A stretch of DNA of 64,000 nt from Gavia stellata (GCF_030936135.1 NC_082597.1:40529095-40593094); one strand, 5' to 3'. Positions 1 through 13,384 are shown, counted from the stretch's first letter. The notes: generated by a model from the sequence alone, not told the origin. Program-made: numbers and translations.

Positions 1-3000
1 TTTGCTTATTCTCCTAACTTTTTTAGGACTTTCTTCAAGGAATTGACAGTATATTGTTAATAAATTTCATGTATACATGATTTTTCAAATAATAATATTC
101 CTTGAGGGTATCTACACATAATTCTCAGCAACTTGGGGGGTAAATTCGATTTATATTAATGTAATAATGAACAGAGCATCTGCGGTGTTACCCCGCGTCA
201 AAGATTAATTTAAATGAAAATGTAGCTTTATAGTTAACTTCTAGTCATTCAGTTCACTTAAGTTTAGTCACCTAGGCTTCCTGTAGAGGCAGTGGTGAGA
301 AAAGCAGGTAGTGACTGCACTAACGATGATAAGTGCTTAAGATAAATGAGATGCATCAGCAGCCCAGGGTGCCTCTCTTTCTCCACTAGTTATAGAAGGA
401 ACCTAGATCAGTTTGGACAAAGATGCTTATCTTCTAGGTGACTGTAATTGTAATTTTTGTGATTAAATTTTTGTGATTTAGTTTTTGGTACTCTGACTTT
501 CAGCTGAGAATCTCCCATAATTTTGTTTCAGCAGAGATTTACATAGTGTTAGCCTTATTGACAGAGTAGTATATGCATTTTAAGGTTTGCACATAATATA
601 TTAACGCAACAAAGACCAAACAGTTCCATGTTTCACAAATTTATATGGAGCTACACTCTGAATGTATGAGTTCAGGGAAGATTGATGAATGTGGATATCA
701 AGGTGAGAGGAAAAGCATAGGAAAAATGGCTCCTGATTTTTTTCTGTCTTGAAATAATTGGCATGAATGTATGTATTTCTTTCTAGAGATGTAACTTTTT
801 AGAAATCACCACTTCTAGAAATTCTTTCTGTAGAGCTTGCATCAAAACTTAGTCAAATTTTTATGCCATTGGCACTTTTAAAAATATTTCAAAACGATCA
901 TACAAAGTCAGCCTTCTAATACAATTGTCTGTAGTTATTTGCAGAATGTGTTACATTAACATAGTATCTTCTTGTAGTGTTAGTCTCGCAAGTCACTCCT
1001 CCATTGAATCCAGTAGTTTCCCACTCCATCCCCTTCTCCCACAACATAAAGAGAATGCACAAAGAACAGTTGTACTGACCATGGGTTGCTGTTTTTCCTT
1101 GGTAGTCCCAGAGCTTACAGCACTGACTGGGAGATGGGTCTCCTGGATCTACATGATATCGAAGTAATTTGCTGCTCTCAGTACGGATTGCTCAAACATA
1201 ATTTGAGGATGATCAGCTGAAAGTAGAATGCCTTTGCTCATTAAAATAATTTCAAGTACATCGGTATCTGAATTCTTGAGCTGTTCCTAGATGCAGGTGG
1301 AATCTAGTTATGTCGTTTGGTTATATAGCTACTTTCTCTAGATATTGGCATGCAGAATAGAAGTAGCGATACTACTTTTGGTGGTAATGTTTGCTGTTTT
1401 ATTCAATGTTATTCATTAGTTTTAATGACTAACATAAAGCTTAAGCTTAACATACGTATTGGAAAGTCTACATAGAACTAGTACCTCGTTGCAGAGGAAT
1501 ACTAGACATGCTTTGATGGTGTGACGACTTACAGCTGTGTTATGCAGCTGCTGAATACAGCATCCAAATTATTAGTGTGTCTTTGTACATAAGCGGTCTA
1601 TATATCTGGCATGCTGTTTTTCCTTAGCAAGTATGCTGTAAATAGCTGGATTTTTAAAGGCTTTTGACATTTAATTTCTGTGTATAGGGTATTAACGGTC
1701 TTGGAGGGGATAGGGTTAATATTTTATCCAGACAGTTCTGTATCAGAAAGCTGGTTTTATTTTATAGTACAGAAAAGATTTACAAACAGCCTGTGCAGTC
1801 CTCAGTGTCTGGCTTGCCATCTTGCCTTATGTTAAACATTCTTTGCTTCCATTATGAATTGTCGTTTGAAAAACTAAAAAGTATTTCACATGTGGAAAGC
1901 TGAAATTTTCTGCTGATTTTCTTCTGATGGTAAAGATATCTGTCTGACTTAAAAACTTAGCACAATAAATGTGCTGTTTGAAACAAAATTTTAGAATTCT
2001 GTATATATCTAAAGGTTTGAATTAACCCTTCTAACTCCTAGTTTTATATAGATTTTCCGTGCAGGTAGGTTAAGATTTATTTCAGTTGTTGAAAGAATGA
2101 TTATGTATTGCCTATATAGTCCTGTATTTCTTAAGAAATACGCTTCTAATTCCTTAGGGTAACTTAAAATTCTACATAAACAAAAATTTTAAAATATGGC
2201 ATTACATTATTTAGAGATTATGTACCTGTTTGTTCATGTTCTGAAGCTTTCTGAAATATTCATCAAAACGACTGTAGGCTGTCCAATACCTCCTTGAAAA
2301 ATGTTAAATTAGTAGAGTTTTATTTGTATCGTAGAGGGAACACTGTGCACAAACTCTTCAGTTTTTATTCCATAGAGAGGTGCAGTCCTGAGTCTGTAAA
2401 ATCCTGGATTCTTTGCCCTAGGAAACCAAACCTCTAGGGCACACATGACGTAGTGAGGTTGCAGAACGCTCCTTATATTGGGGCAATGCCTATCCATCCT
2501 TTCAGCAGAAGGAATGGTTTAGTTACTTTCAACATCTGCAGATTTTGCCACTGAATTCTTCCTTCAGGCTCTAAAGCATAAGTTTGTGCTAACAGTAAGA
2601 TTAACTAGCCTAGAGTAAGATTGACACCACTTGATCAGTGTAGTTTTTGGTCCATATAGCTCAGCTGGGAGTTAGTTGTGTTCAGGTAGATTGGTAGATT
2701 TCTGGGAGGGGGGGGGGGGTGGTTTAATAGTAATTAATTAGGCCCTTGACAAGAAGGAAGCAAGGTCTTGATGGGGTGTACCATACTCAAGTTTCATTTA
2801 CAAAACTTGCCATAATAGCATGCTATCATGGATAATTAAAAACAGGCTGTAGCTACCTGCCAAAAGTACATTTTGCTCAGTCCTTTTTTTCATTTCTTTA
2901 ACTGTTAATTAGAAAACTCATTCCTCAGTACAGCAGTCATTGTAGTAGAGTTGGAACGTTCATAATTTTCTCTTTATTAAACTAATGGCTCCGTGTTTTA

Positions 3001-3569
3001 ATATATGTTAGCAAAATCTATATAAAAGAAAAATACTAAATCATAATAAACTTATGTTCGTGTTGTGCTGGGATTCAATTTATTGTCACTGAAATTTAGA
3101 AGAAGAGTAAAATCTTTACTGGTTAGTTTAAAAAAAAAAACAAAAAAAAGTCTGCCAGCATAAGCTTTTCCTCACCTTTTAAATCATAGGCTGATACATC
3201 AGAACACACCAGGCTTGTGGCAGCTGTTCCTATGCAAATTGAAACCCTCTGTAAAACTGGATCCCTAAAAAGGGTTGGGATCCCTGACATCTAAGTTAAA
3301 GGAATGACAGATTAAAAAGGAAATCTTGGCCCTGTAGATTCCTATAGCAGTTTCAACATAATCTTAGTCCATTTATTAAGAAGAAAATGAATAAATGTAG
3401 CTTTTTTAGGAAAGTGGGCTGGAAATTTCCTTTTCTTCCTCCTCACCTGAGTTAGTGATTTTGGTTGTGTGGTATGGTTTTTAGGTTTGCTAGCTTGGTT
3501 GTGGGGAATTTTTGTTTGTTTGTTTTGATTTTTTGTTTTTAATTTTGATAAATTTGTGCTTTTCTTCAG
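1..3569 (+). other. CNOT2: CNOT2 intron (5' part outside window)
   Basis: This AT-rich stretch precedes the first recognisable CNOT2 exon and ends in a good acceptor (pyrimidine-rich run then AG at 3568-3569). I looked for the upstream CNOT2 coding exon, which in human ends in a glutamate codon just before the NLYPKF segment, and did not find it. The region is therefore the 3' part of an intron. It holds a 12-base G run at 2708-2719 and an A-rich tract near 3130. I see no other gene. Confidence 0.8.
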
Positions 3570-3631
3570 AAATCTTTATCCCAAATTTGCATCACCCTGG
3601 GCATCATCACCTTGTCGACCTCAAGACATAG
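3570..3631 (+). CDS. CNOT2: CNOT2 coding exon, start of the C-terminal region
   Basis: CNOT2 is a core subunit of the CCR4-NOT deadenylase complex. It pairs with CNOT3 and binds the C-terminal part of the CNOT1 scaffold, so it supports mRNA deadenylation, translational repression and transcriptional repression. This 62-base exon begins with the last base of a split codon and reads NLYPKFASPWASSPCRPQDI, which matches vertebrate CNOT2 as I know it. It ends with one base of the next codon before a GTAAGA donor. If the bird protein has the 540-residue human length, this is about residues 394-413, the segment just before the NOT box. The window lacks the N-terminal two thirds of the gene. Confidence 0.95.
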
Positions 3632-3727
3632 GTAAGAGAGAAATAGCTATTGAATTCAATATTAATATTTGCAAATTATATTCATTTACATGTCTTAATA
3701 GTTGCATCAATTCCGATTCTTTTTTAG
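3632..3727 (+). other. CNOT2: CNOT2 96-bp mini-intron
   Basis: A very short intron with a GTAAGAG donor and a T-rich tract before the TTTTTAG acceptor. Splicing across it joins a G to AC to restore an aspartate codon (QDI then DFHVPS), which confirms the boundaries. Confidence 0.9.
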
Positions 3728-3777
3728 ACTTCCATGTTCCATCTGAATACTTAACTAACATTCACATTAGGGATAAG
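3728..3777 (+). CDS. CNOT2: CNOT2 coding exon, DFHVPSEYLTNIHIRDK
   Basis: This 50-base exon completes a split aspartate codon and encodes DFHVPSEYLTNIHIRDK, the conserved lead-in to the NOT box that contacts the CNOT1-CNOT3 module. It ends in phase 0 at AAG before a GTGAGT donor. It corresponds to about residues 414-430 of a 540-residue protein. The peptide appears identical to human CNOT2 as I recall it, in keeping with the extreme conservation of this family. Confidence 0.95.
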
Positions 3778-4622
3778 GTGAGTACGTGTGTGTGTGCTTA
3801 TTTTTTGTTAATTTATTACCAGTAATTTTCTAAATTTTCTTTCAGATAGGTAATGTTCAAAATCAGTGCATTTTGTGGATGTCCTCAATCTTTTTAGGAA
3901 CAGTGAACATTAACCAGCTAATTGGACACATCATGCACCCATTCCACCTTAGAAAAAGAAAGGGAAGACAAAACTGAGAATTGGCATGATTAGCTAAAGA
4001 ACGCATTATGATTTTAAGAGTATGCTATGTCCTTCATGCAAAGCACAAGCTTGTTATAATCCATATACTGTAATATTCAAATGCCATATTAAATTGACAT
4101 ATTTGTTCTTGAGATAGGCTCAGAATCGCAGTTCAAGATATTCTCACATTTATCTGTTGCTTTCCATATCTACATGAATAGGGATTTTTTCTTAGATGTA
4201 TTTTCTTTCGACTATTGCAGTTTCGTAAGAAGGATCACTGAGAAATATTGTAAGAAGTTCTAGTAATGTTACTTAACAGAGTGTGAAGAGAGCAAATACA
4301 TGTAAATGTGTTGGGTTTTTAATTTTAAAAAAATAAGTAGGTGATGATACACACAGGTGCAGGGAGAAAGTTCTGTCTTGCTGATTCATTAATTCTGTTT
4401 ATTTTTCTGTTGTATCTTTTAAGTTGGAAAGGTTAACTAAAAGTGAAGAAAAATGATTGTTTTAATAATTATTACTCTTGTTATATTAGAGTTATCATTT
4501 GCAACACACTTAGGATGGAAGAACATTCTGGATGTATCCTTGTGTTATTTAAGTGGGATAGGATGTCTTAAAACATTTATCTATTGTGATTTTTCATCCT
4601 CGTTTTCTTCAATCTTTTGCAG
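3778..4622 (+). other. CNOT2: CNOT2 intron
   Basis: An AT-rich 845-base intron with a GTGAGT donor and a pyrimidine-rich acceptor ending in TTGCAG at 4617-4622. I see nothing else in it. Confidence 0.9.
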
Positions 4623-4723
4623 CTGGCTGCAATAAAACTTGGCCGATATGGAGAAGATCTCCTGTTTTATCTCTATTACATGAATGGAGGAGATGTATTA
4701 CAGCTATTAGCAGCAGTAGAGCT
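4623..4723 (+). CDS. CNOT2: CNOT2 coding exon, NOT box part 1
   Basis: This 101-base exon encodes a peptide beginning LAAIKLGRYGEDLLFYLYYM and ending LLAAVEL, with the last leucine codon split (CT, then A from the next exon). It is the helical first half of the NOT2/3/5 domain (NOT box), which forms the heterodimer with CNOT3. It corresponds to about residues 431-464 of 540. The donor is GTACGT, less canonical than its neighbours. The assignment rests on a peptide match across the whole exon and on correct phase with both adjoining exons. Confidence 0.95.
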
Positions 4724-5281
4724 GTACGTTCAAACTATTTTGTCAGTCTTATATGATTTAATCTATTGCAGTAATGAAGTAGTAGATGTAAAAAAAAAAA
4801 ACAACCCAACAAGTTAGGCACTGAAAACAGAAGCTTAGTCAATTTAAAGCTGGAAACCTTTTTTTAAATACCTCCTCCAACCTTGGTTGTATTTTGTACT
4901 TCTTTTTTTTATTCATATAGCAGAAATCAAAAATCTGTCTCATAAATTTTGCGTTATTATGAACCACTGTGAAAAAGTAGCAACTGCCAGTCATCATTAA
5001 ACATCTAACTTATCTTCAGCAAAATGAAAAACAGTAAACAATCATAAAAAGAATTTGTTGTTTGAACCTACCAGACTTAAAGTTTCATTTGTGATTAGTT
5101 TGAGGTGTAGTAATTGTATGGAAGAGGTATGAGATCGCAGGTATAAGATGTATTAGAAATTTTGTTTTGGTTTTGAATGCATTGTATAGTTTTGATCTAA
5201 ACCCTTAAAATTGTATTTCATGACATCAAATTCAGATAACTGACACTAAAAATTATTTTTCCTTCCTATTAAAAATGAAAG
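4724..5281 (+). other. CNOT2: CNOT2 intron
   Basis: A 558-base intron from GTACGT to an AG at 5280-5281. The acceptor tract is weak and A-rich (ATGAAAG just before the exon), but the reading phase and the peptide fix the boundary. No other features seen. Confidence 0.85.
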
Positions 5282-5426
5282 ATTTAACCGGGATTGGAGA
5301 TACCACAAAGAAGAACGAGTATGGATCACCAGGGCACCCGGCATGGAGCCGACGATGAAAACCAATACGTACGAGAGGGGAACATATTACTTCTTTGACT
5401 GTCTTAACTGGAGGAAAGTAGCTAAG
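5282..5426 (+). CDS. CNOT2: CNOT2 coding exon, NOT box core
   Basis: This 145-base exon supplies one base to a split leucine codon and then 48 codons starting FNRDWRYHKEERVWITRAPG and ending FFDCLNWRKVAK. This is the beta-rich core of the NOT2/3/5 domain and the strongest diagnostic stretch for CNOT2 in the window, at about residues 465-512 of 540. CNOT3 and CNOT5 have a related but distinct sequence here, so paralogue confusion is unlikely. It ends in phase 0 at AAG before a GTATCT donor. Confidence 0.97.
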
Positions 5427-8400
5427 GTATCTCTTTTCCCTTGTGCAGATTTTTTAAGTCTGTCAACCATGTATTTTTAAAAGGACAAAAGTAAAACCCA
5501 ACCTCCTCCCCAAAACTCTCAAACTTTTTAACCTATTGTTTCTAAGTTAATTATCTTAATTTCTGATGTGTGAGGGAATAGAGATTGCCTAAAACACTGG
5601 CTTGTTTGTGGAAAAGGAGATGTCTATTTACTGTGTGCTTTGGGAGGTACAAGGATGTAGAACTTACGAGTTTTGTTTAGATCGAAAGCTTTTTTTAAAG
5701 TACAGATTTGTAGAATAGAAGGCATTACTTGGCACTTTAGAAATTGTGCTTGCAGATATTTTATTGTTTTGCTTTAGAAAATTCAATAGGGAGCTACCTC
5801 ATCTAACATTGGAATTAAAAATAGGTATGGGGGGGTGGGGTTTCTGTTTTGGTTTGTTTTTTTGTTGGGGTTTTGTTTGGTTTTGGGGGGGTTGGGTGGG
5901 GTTTTTTGTTTTTTTTTTTGGGGGGGTGGGGTTTCTGTTTTGGTTTGGGTTTTTGTTGGGGTTTTGTTTTTGGGGGGGTTGGGTGGGGTGGTTTGTTTTT
6001 TTTTTGGGGGGGGTGTTGTTTTGGTTTTGGGTGTGGTTTTGATCAGTTTTTTGTGGGGGATTGGGTTTTTGGTATGTTGTCGTTGTGTGTCCCGTCCCGT
6101 GTCCCCTCCCCACCCCTGTTATTATTTCTCCTTGAGCATACTGCAGGACTTTTTGTGCTCTTTGTTTGAATATCAGAGTACTTTGAAATAAATCACTTCT
6201 TTTAGGGTGGAGGCATATGTTCATGGTGCTATTCCAGGCCAAGAGTCACTAAAAAAAAAAATCTAAAAGCTACAGTCTTCTCCCTTCCCACTTCTGATAA
6301 TCTACTTGTTCGTTTCTGTCCATGAATACTGTCAGTAATATTCACCCTTTACTTGTTAGCTGAAGAAATTCACAGAATTGTCCTTCATTTTCTCCACCGC
6401 AAAGATAATTAATTTTCAGTATCTTCCAACTTCTAAGACCATCCAACTTCCAATTCCAGCTTTTAACACCATCTTGTACAATGCCTTTTCCTTGCTGCCT
6501 CCCAATTTCTGTGATTTCTCTCACTAAAGCAAAGATTTTACTAATGCAGATATGTGCAAAAACACTATTTGAGAAAGCAGGAGTGCTAATATTCACTAAC
6601 CTGGCAAGAGGTGTGCTCTTTTGAAAATAGCCTGCCCTATAAGGTTGATACATTCAGCTTCAGCTGGAGCTGAAAAAAGATAAATTCGCAATATACATAC
6701 AGTTGTTACACCTACCTAGAGTCTGTTTGAGTTAAATAGTTTGTAAAGAATCTCATTGCCCGCTCAAGTTTGGTTATATGAGATTTTATGGATGTGGCAT
6801 GATTTTGCTTCAAGTTCTAACTGACATATTGGATTCATCGATTAAAGAGCAAACATAAAACTTCCATGTCAGACCTTCTGTAGATTTGGTATCACAGTCT
6901 TGCTTTTCTCTAAAAAACACTTAACAGATCAGACCAGATTAATCGTGAAGCTTTGAACTCAACACATGTGATTCCAGCATGTTGGAACTATGTTGTGTGG
7001 TTCCACGTACTTACGTATTTCATGTAAACAGAAATCTTTTCACCTGGAGCCTAACTTATGAACTGTTTGCTGAAAAGGCATTTCATTTCTATGAGCAAGT
7101 TGCATCTATGCACTTGGAGATTATGAAATATTGCATTAAATAGTTACATGTCTGTTGATGTGTTTTTAAACATCAGCTTTAAATTAAAGGGAATAGTGTT
7201 CAGTGTTCTCCCCTTTAAGTGCGTTACATTTCTTAGCCAGTATATTGAAGTTTGCCATCATCTAGAGATTAACTAGATATGATGCTCTTTTTTCTTTCTT
7301 CCCCCTCCCCCCAGTAAATTTGCTTAGCCTGTGCAAGCTCCCCTCAGAAATGAACATTTTAGTTGCCCCAAATGATATGGGAGGCTCTTCAGTCCATTTG
7401 CATGCGTGACTCATTGCCTCTGCTGCCTTTCCTGTGACCATAAGAAAACCAATATTTTTGTGACTGAAGGTTTTAATGGTGAGCTCTACTTGTATGTTTT
7501 TTCATATGTGCAAGGTAATGCCAGAACTTTTAAGCGAAAGCATCAGTCCCCTCAAAAAAAAAAAAAAACCAAACAAAAGGAAAGTTTTAATTTCTACTTG
7601 AATTATTTATTTGTTGCTTGGTATACTTTCTTAGGTTTCCCACGATGCTGTTTAAAGCTATTTTATTATTACGTAAGATCATCAGAGGGGAAGTAATTAC
7701 CTTTTGAAAGGATAGATTTCTTCTTTAGAGTCAACGGAGTATGTTCCATTTATTTATGAGCAATAAGAGCCTCATACAGTTTCATATATTGATAGATCAG
7801 ATTGAGTTTTTACCCTATGTGGAAACACAACATTTCTACTAGCAGGTAGTCGTGCCCCATCGTATAAGATTTAGTAACCTCTTTAGTGTCTCTTCTTTTT
7901 CTACCCGTAGTAACTATGTGAAGCTGCTACTTGATGCATAAGCATTACTTTTGAAGACAGTATTTTCTCTACTTGGGAGTCCTGAGTGCTGTTCTGAAAT
8001 TCAGCATCCAGTGCTTGAGTTGTTGATTAGCAGACTACATCCTTCCTCTTTTTATTTAAGAGTAGAGCTGGCTTCATCTGGTAGGCATTCCTGGAGATAC
8101 TGCAGTGAAAGACAGGTTTTAATCACTACTGTTTTCCTAATGAATTTGCCAAAGATCTACACATATTCTCTTCTCTTTACTTTGCATACTGAAAATAATT
8201 CCCCCAACATTAAGAAGAAATTAGTAACTAGTAAGGAGAGGGATACTGTTTTCTAAAGTTTTGCACTTGCAGTGGTAAGCTAACAAGGAACATGATTTTT
8301 TTTTTTTTTTCTCCCCCCCCCCAGTGTCCATAGGAAGAGATAATATCTTTTCTTTTAGGCTTGTGTATTTCCTAATGTAAAAATTGGACTGCAATATTAT

Positions 8401-11400
8401 TTTGAAATTTTTATTTAATTTTAGTTTGGTGCAACATACAGCAGACAAGTTCAGTATTGATCACAGGAAGCTAGAGAAGGATTTGGGGAAAAATTGCAAT
8501 TTGGTTACATGGAAAAAGAATCGCTAGAAATAGTTCTGTGACGTTTCAATCTATGATAAATAAATAAGAACTTAGATGTATGTCAGGTGTTATCTTGGCA
8601 TTGTATGGTAATGTCGTTACCTCTGATGCTAATTTCTGGAGTTGACATTTCCTTGGAGGAAGACGAACACAGACTTACCATAACAAGAATGGCAGTATTT
8701 GGTAACTCTGTGTTGCTTTGAATGCAAAGAGAAGTTTGGCCAAGTATTTTTTTCTAACAAACGCAGAATTATTAACTAATGTTTCAGGAAACTAAAAATA
8801 TAAGAAGCTGGAAAAAGAAGAAAGAATTCTGATAAATTGCAGTCTCTTACTATAACTGCTACATTATTACTGAATGCTGGGAATACCAGTTCCTTAGAAG
8901 GCCACAACAGTAATTGCTGCTTAACGGTTTCATTAGTCCTTTTATGAAGCAGTCAGACAAGAATTATTTCTGGTAAATTACTGTCTCTTATATGTGCAAA
9001 TTAAATTGTTTTTCAAGGTGCTTTATAAATTTGTCTGTTGTTCTAGTGTGTATGCTCAAATATAGGGCAACGCATATTTTAATGTGTTGTGCTTTGCAGA
9101 CATGGTGCATTATGCATTATGAGCTTATGTATTTATTATACCTATTTTAAATTATACTGCATTACGATAGATACAGTGAAATATAGCTTTACTTTGGATA
9201 ATATTACTAAATCTTAAGACTAAGTTTGTAAAAACATAAACCAGACGTGGTTTAACAGATTTTTTGATAGTGTCCTAGATTGGTTTTAACAAAGCCCAGA
9301 AAAGCAGACTGAATAACTTCTTTCAAGAAAACATCAAATGAATATATTCATCTTTTTTATTAAGGTGTAGGTTCTATAATAGATAATAGACCGAAGAAGG
9401 AAATGCAGCAGAACAGCTGAGTAATGAGACAATTTCTAAACTGTTAGGAAATCAAATCAAATTAATTCTACGTTGATACATGGCAGTAAATAGTGAAAAA
9501 ATATGAGTAACAATAAACTTCACATTCACTTAAATGCAAAACAAAATGCAGGAAAATGCTGATTACAGCTATGTCTGTATATATGGTTTTTCATCCTAGG
9601 GCGTGTGTAAAGTACAGTATGGTTAAAGACACTTTGTTTTTTCATTGAGGATTTGGCTATATAGTTTGCTGCTGTTGTGGAGACATGAGAGAGAGACAAA
9701 TGAGAGAGGAAGGGAAGTGGATATGAGGCTGAAAATGCCTTCTACAATTGCACGTGTACTGAAATCCTGATTTAAATTGTCTGAAGTAAACTGTCTGGAA
9801 TTCCTCCTTTGAAAAGTAAGGAGAATTAATCCCATTTAAGGAACAAGATTATAAAATCCTTTTACTTTGATTTTGTAGTTATAAAACATGGAATTCTTTA
9901 TGGGAGAGAAGGTTAAATGACCAAGTGTTTATTTGCTTGTAAGGGTTGCTGCCTATATTAAATTACTCGCTATTCTTTTAAGATGAATATTAATTGCTAG
10001 AAAGTTAAATTCGTTCTTCTAATAGAGATGTGCCATAGCATTTTAATTCAGCCCCTAATTTAAACTTGGATCTTTGCGTCCACCTTTAAGCCAGTATAAA
10101 TGCTGCTTTTCCTGTCCCATTTGGAATTTTTGAGCTAGCCGTGGGATTTCTACCATCTCTTTTGGTGGACTTACACAGTCCACACACATATTCTGTCCTC
10201 AGGACACTTCCTGTTTGGCTAACGTTTTGTTTTGTCTATTAATGCTATGGATCACCTTAAGCAATTCTCTTCTATCTTAGTATTCTTACCTATTATTGTT
10301 TGTACATGTTCAGGCTGATGTAACTTTACCATCAAAACACATTTTCAGGTTGACACAAGAAGTGATTGATTTCTTTGCGTAGAACAATATATTTAGCATT
10401 GTACATGTGCTATAAGTTTCTGCATACATTTCGTATTCATTATTCTTGGTTAGTAAAACGTATTTCATTTTTAATAATTACTTCCATGTGGAAAATAAAA
10501 CAATTTAACAGATGTTTGTCAATAGATAAATGGCATTTTAACATCTTATTTGTATCTGTTTATATTAAAAAATATCAGTGCTACTGTTCACATCCTAAAC
10601 CACAGTGGCCCCTGGAATCAAAAGGAAAAATATAAAGTATACCTGTAATACAAGTATTTTTCTATATGTAATAAATAATTACCTTTTAGTTTTCAAAAAT
10701 ATTTGGTCAATGAGTTCTTTTTTTGGTATTGTTAGATATAACTTCAGGTGTCCTTATACACTACTGGGCATTAGTCTTGAGCATTGCTGACACTGGGATG
10801 CAAATCAAAAAAGCTGTTTTAAGCCTGTTTATTTTAAAAATTGATGACAGTTTGAAGTATCAACTCACGTACTTCTAAAGAAACTTTGGGAGGGAATCAC
10901 ATTCCTTCTTCTAAATGAGGGACTGCCAATTTGTGGCACACAAAGGACTGCTCAAGCTACTGAGCGTTTCTTTCAGACACACACCTTGCTCGCAGCTACT
11001 ACTGCCAATAGAGGGACGAAACCACCCTAAGTTTGGAAAGCCCTTCTTAGGCTGCTGATACTGTCTTACTGGTTTAAGTAGACATTTTCCATGGGGGATT
11101 TTGAAGGCATTTTGGAGCGTGTGGAGGTTCAGGTAACTGATTGAAGCTTTTATTATTAGCCCTTCTCTTTGTTTACAATTTTGTTCAAGAAGCAATTCCC
11201 CAATAGCTGACTGTAGATTGGTAGTAGTCTGCAGGACCCTTCCATGATTATGTGCAAAATGGAAACTTTGAAAGCCACGAATGGAAGACAAGGTTAAGTG
11301 GGGTTTTTTTCTGTTATAAAATTACTTCAGAATTGCTGAAGACCCAACCTGAACCAGCCATTGACCCCAAAATACCCGCATAGATTTGTACACCTTGATC

Positions 11401-13297
11401 TTGTCTCTAACAAAAGGAAACAGCAGGCATCTCTTCAGTATGAGCACATACGTATGTATCTGCACAAAAAGAGAACATACACTGGCATGCAGTGTTAATT
11501 AGGAATGCCAAAAGCAATTGACTTTATATATAAACATAAAAAAGCCCAAACAAACAAATCCACCACCAATATAAAAAAACCCCCAACCAACTAAAAAAAA
11601 ACCCCTTGGTTGGAGTAGAGAACAGGGGACCAGAAGTGAAGCAGGTGTGCAGCACTTCAGTGCATATGGCTGTAACCTCACATAAGTTTTACTAGGATTT
11701 TCCAGCTTTAGGGACAGTATTCTCTGGGGAATACAGGCTTACTGAATGCTTAGCATTTTTCCCTACTTTGTTTCCTTACCATGCTGAGTGTGCTTTCTAT
11801 GCTAGATGGACCTTGTTTTGCCTTAAAGAAGAGAGGTCTGAGAGTTGGATTTCTTAGATTTTATTTCTGGTCTTGCATTGACTTGGTCTTTAATTTAGTT
11901 TGTCTACCTGTAAAAACTGAAATGTTGCACTATTTTATTACCAGGGAGTGTTCTAAAATAATCTATTCACTACTCTTAGTGTTTTAATCCATATGTAAAA
12001 ATAGCGGAGTAAGTTTGCTCTGCAGATACAGATGATGTTCTGCTGAGGTTCTCCACTGAGTTAGGCAAAATAAACTACTGTGTGTGTCCAAGGTAGCTGT
12101 TATTGAATTACCACGAAGTACTCTTAAAGAACAATTCTGAAACTTCTGCTTACTCTGTTTCTTGAATGAAGATAAAATAGGGATGAGACACAGTTAAACT
12201 GCTGAGAGGATCTGAAAAATAGAAGATTTAAGTAAGACCTTGTACATTTTTGCATGAATGAAGTAACAAGCACCAAATGTCGAAGTGCACTAATTAGGGG
12301 TTGTGTGCACAAATTAAGGTCACAGGGAAGGAAGCTGCTTTTTTCACTATAATAATCAGGATGCATTTAGACATCAGAGGTGGTTACAATCTAATTTGTA
12401 GTAGTTGCTATAGTCAGAATAAGAATTTCTACTGGATCACTGAAATGTTTTACAACTATGCAAACCAGACACCCTCGAACAAAAGTCAGGTGATTGTGCC
12501 AGTGAGACAATAAAGCTGCTTATTTATGAACCAGTAGCTTGTGTGGCATTCAAGCACATGGGCAAAGGTTTTTATTTTGTGTGGTTGTGTACAAAACACC
12601 AGGAGAATTTGTCACGAAAGATGTTGGCAAAATATGCTATAGGAGCGAGGAGCTCAGGATGTACGGGAGGTTTGCGTGAGTCTGAAGCTTAAATCTGAGT
12701 ATGAAATGTGGTGGAGTATTTTGTGAAATTCTGGCTTAAATAGGTTTCAGTAGTTTGTCTCTAGCATTTTAGATAATGTTTCCCAATTTTGTACTAAGAA
12801 GGAGAAACCTAGCTAATTTAACTTACCGTTGGGTCTGGTAGTATGGCACAAAATATCCCAGAACTTCAGGTCTCTGTATATCTGAAAAACAAATTAAAAT
12901 AAAGTCTCTGTACATCTGAACTGTGGAAAGACAGAAGCTGTTATTCATAATTCAGCTCATGCTATAATTGTTTATTTGTGGGGTTTTTGTGTGTGTATAT
13001 ATAAAAAATAGCTTGAGATCATAACTAGGGTTCTGAGAGTAATGTAACATTAAAAAGAATAGGAGAGCCTACATGTTGCAGGTGTAATGGGTTAGGATAC
13101 TGACTTTTTGCTAATTAAAATATAGAATCCCAGAGAGCGAAATCATGTGTTTCTGCCCTGAGATAAGTAAGGACTTGATCTCTTCCATATTTGTGCTTTT
13201 CAAGTATGGCTGGTAGAATGAATGGTTCTCAACAGGTAAATGATACATTGTTTTATTTGGTTTTGTCTCCTTTTTTTTTTTTTAATTTTAATTGTAG
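5427..13297 (+). other. CNOT2: CNOT2 last intron (7.9 kb)
   Basis: A long AT-rich intron with a GTATCT donor and a poly-T tract followed by ATTGTAG at the acceptor. It contains the G/T-rich minisatellite listed separately, a T/C homopolymer stretch around 8295-8322 and an A-rich tract near 7554-7575. The many short open frames show no recognisable protein, and I see no other gene. Confidence 0.85.
5827..6055 (+). repeat. G/T-rich minisatellite, about 91-bp period
   Basis: This tract is almost entirely G and T on the + strand, with many runs of four to eight Gs. Two copies of a unit are clear: the string TTTCTGTTTTGGTTTG begins at 5841 and recurs at 5932, a 91-base offset, and each copy is followed by a GGGGTTTTGTTT segment and a long G run. 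A partial third copy follows to about 6055. The open frames across it in several frames are low-complexity artefacts. The G runs are dense enough for G-quadruplexes on the coding strand, hence in the CNOT2 pre-mRNA. Confidence 0.85.
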
Positions 13298-13384
13298 GAG
13301 TTCCATCTGGAATATGACAAATTAGAAGAAAGGCCTCATCTGCCATCAACCTTCAACTACAACCCTGCTCAGCAAGCCTTCTAA
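13298..13384 (+). CDS. CNOT2: CNOT2 terminal coding exon and stop
   Basis: The last coding exon starts after ATTGTAG and encodes 28 residues, EFHLEYDKLEERPHLP then STFNYNPAQQAF, before TAA at 13382-13384. It completes the NOT box and the invariant CNOT2 C-terminus (about residues 513-540). Together the five exons give 147 residues in a continuous frame without internal stops or frameshifts, so the gene looks functional. Confidence 0.97.
   Translation, partial: EFHLEYDKLEERPHLPSTFNYNPAQQAF

Noticed and set aside
5746-6242. Several overlapping open frames rich in Gly, Trp, Phe, Val (+ strand) or Pro, Asn, Gln, Lys (minus strand)
   Set aside because: They are translations of the G/T minisatellite in a CNOT2 intron. 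Low-complexity tracts without stops produce them in any frame.
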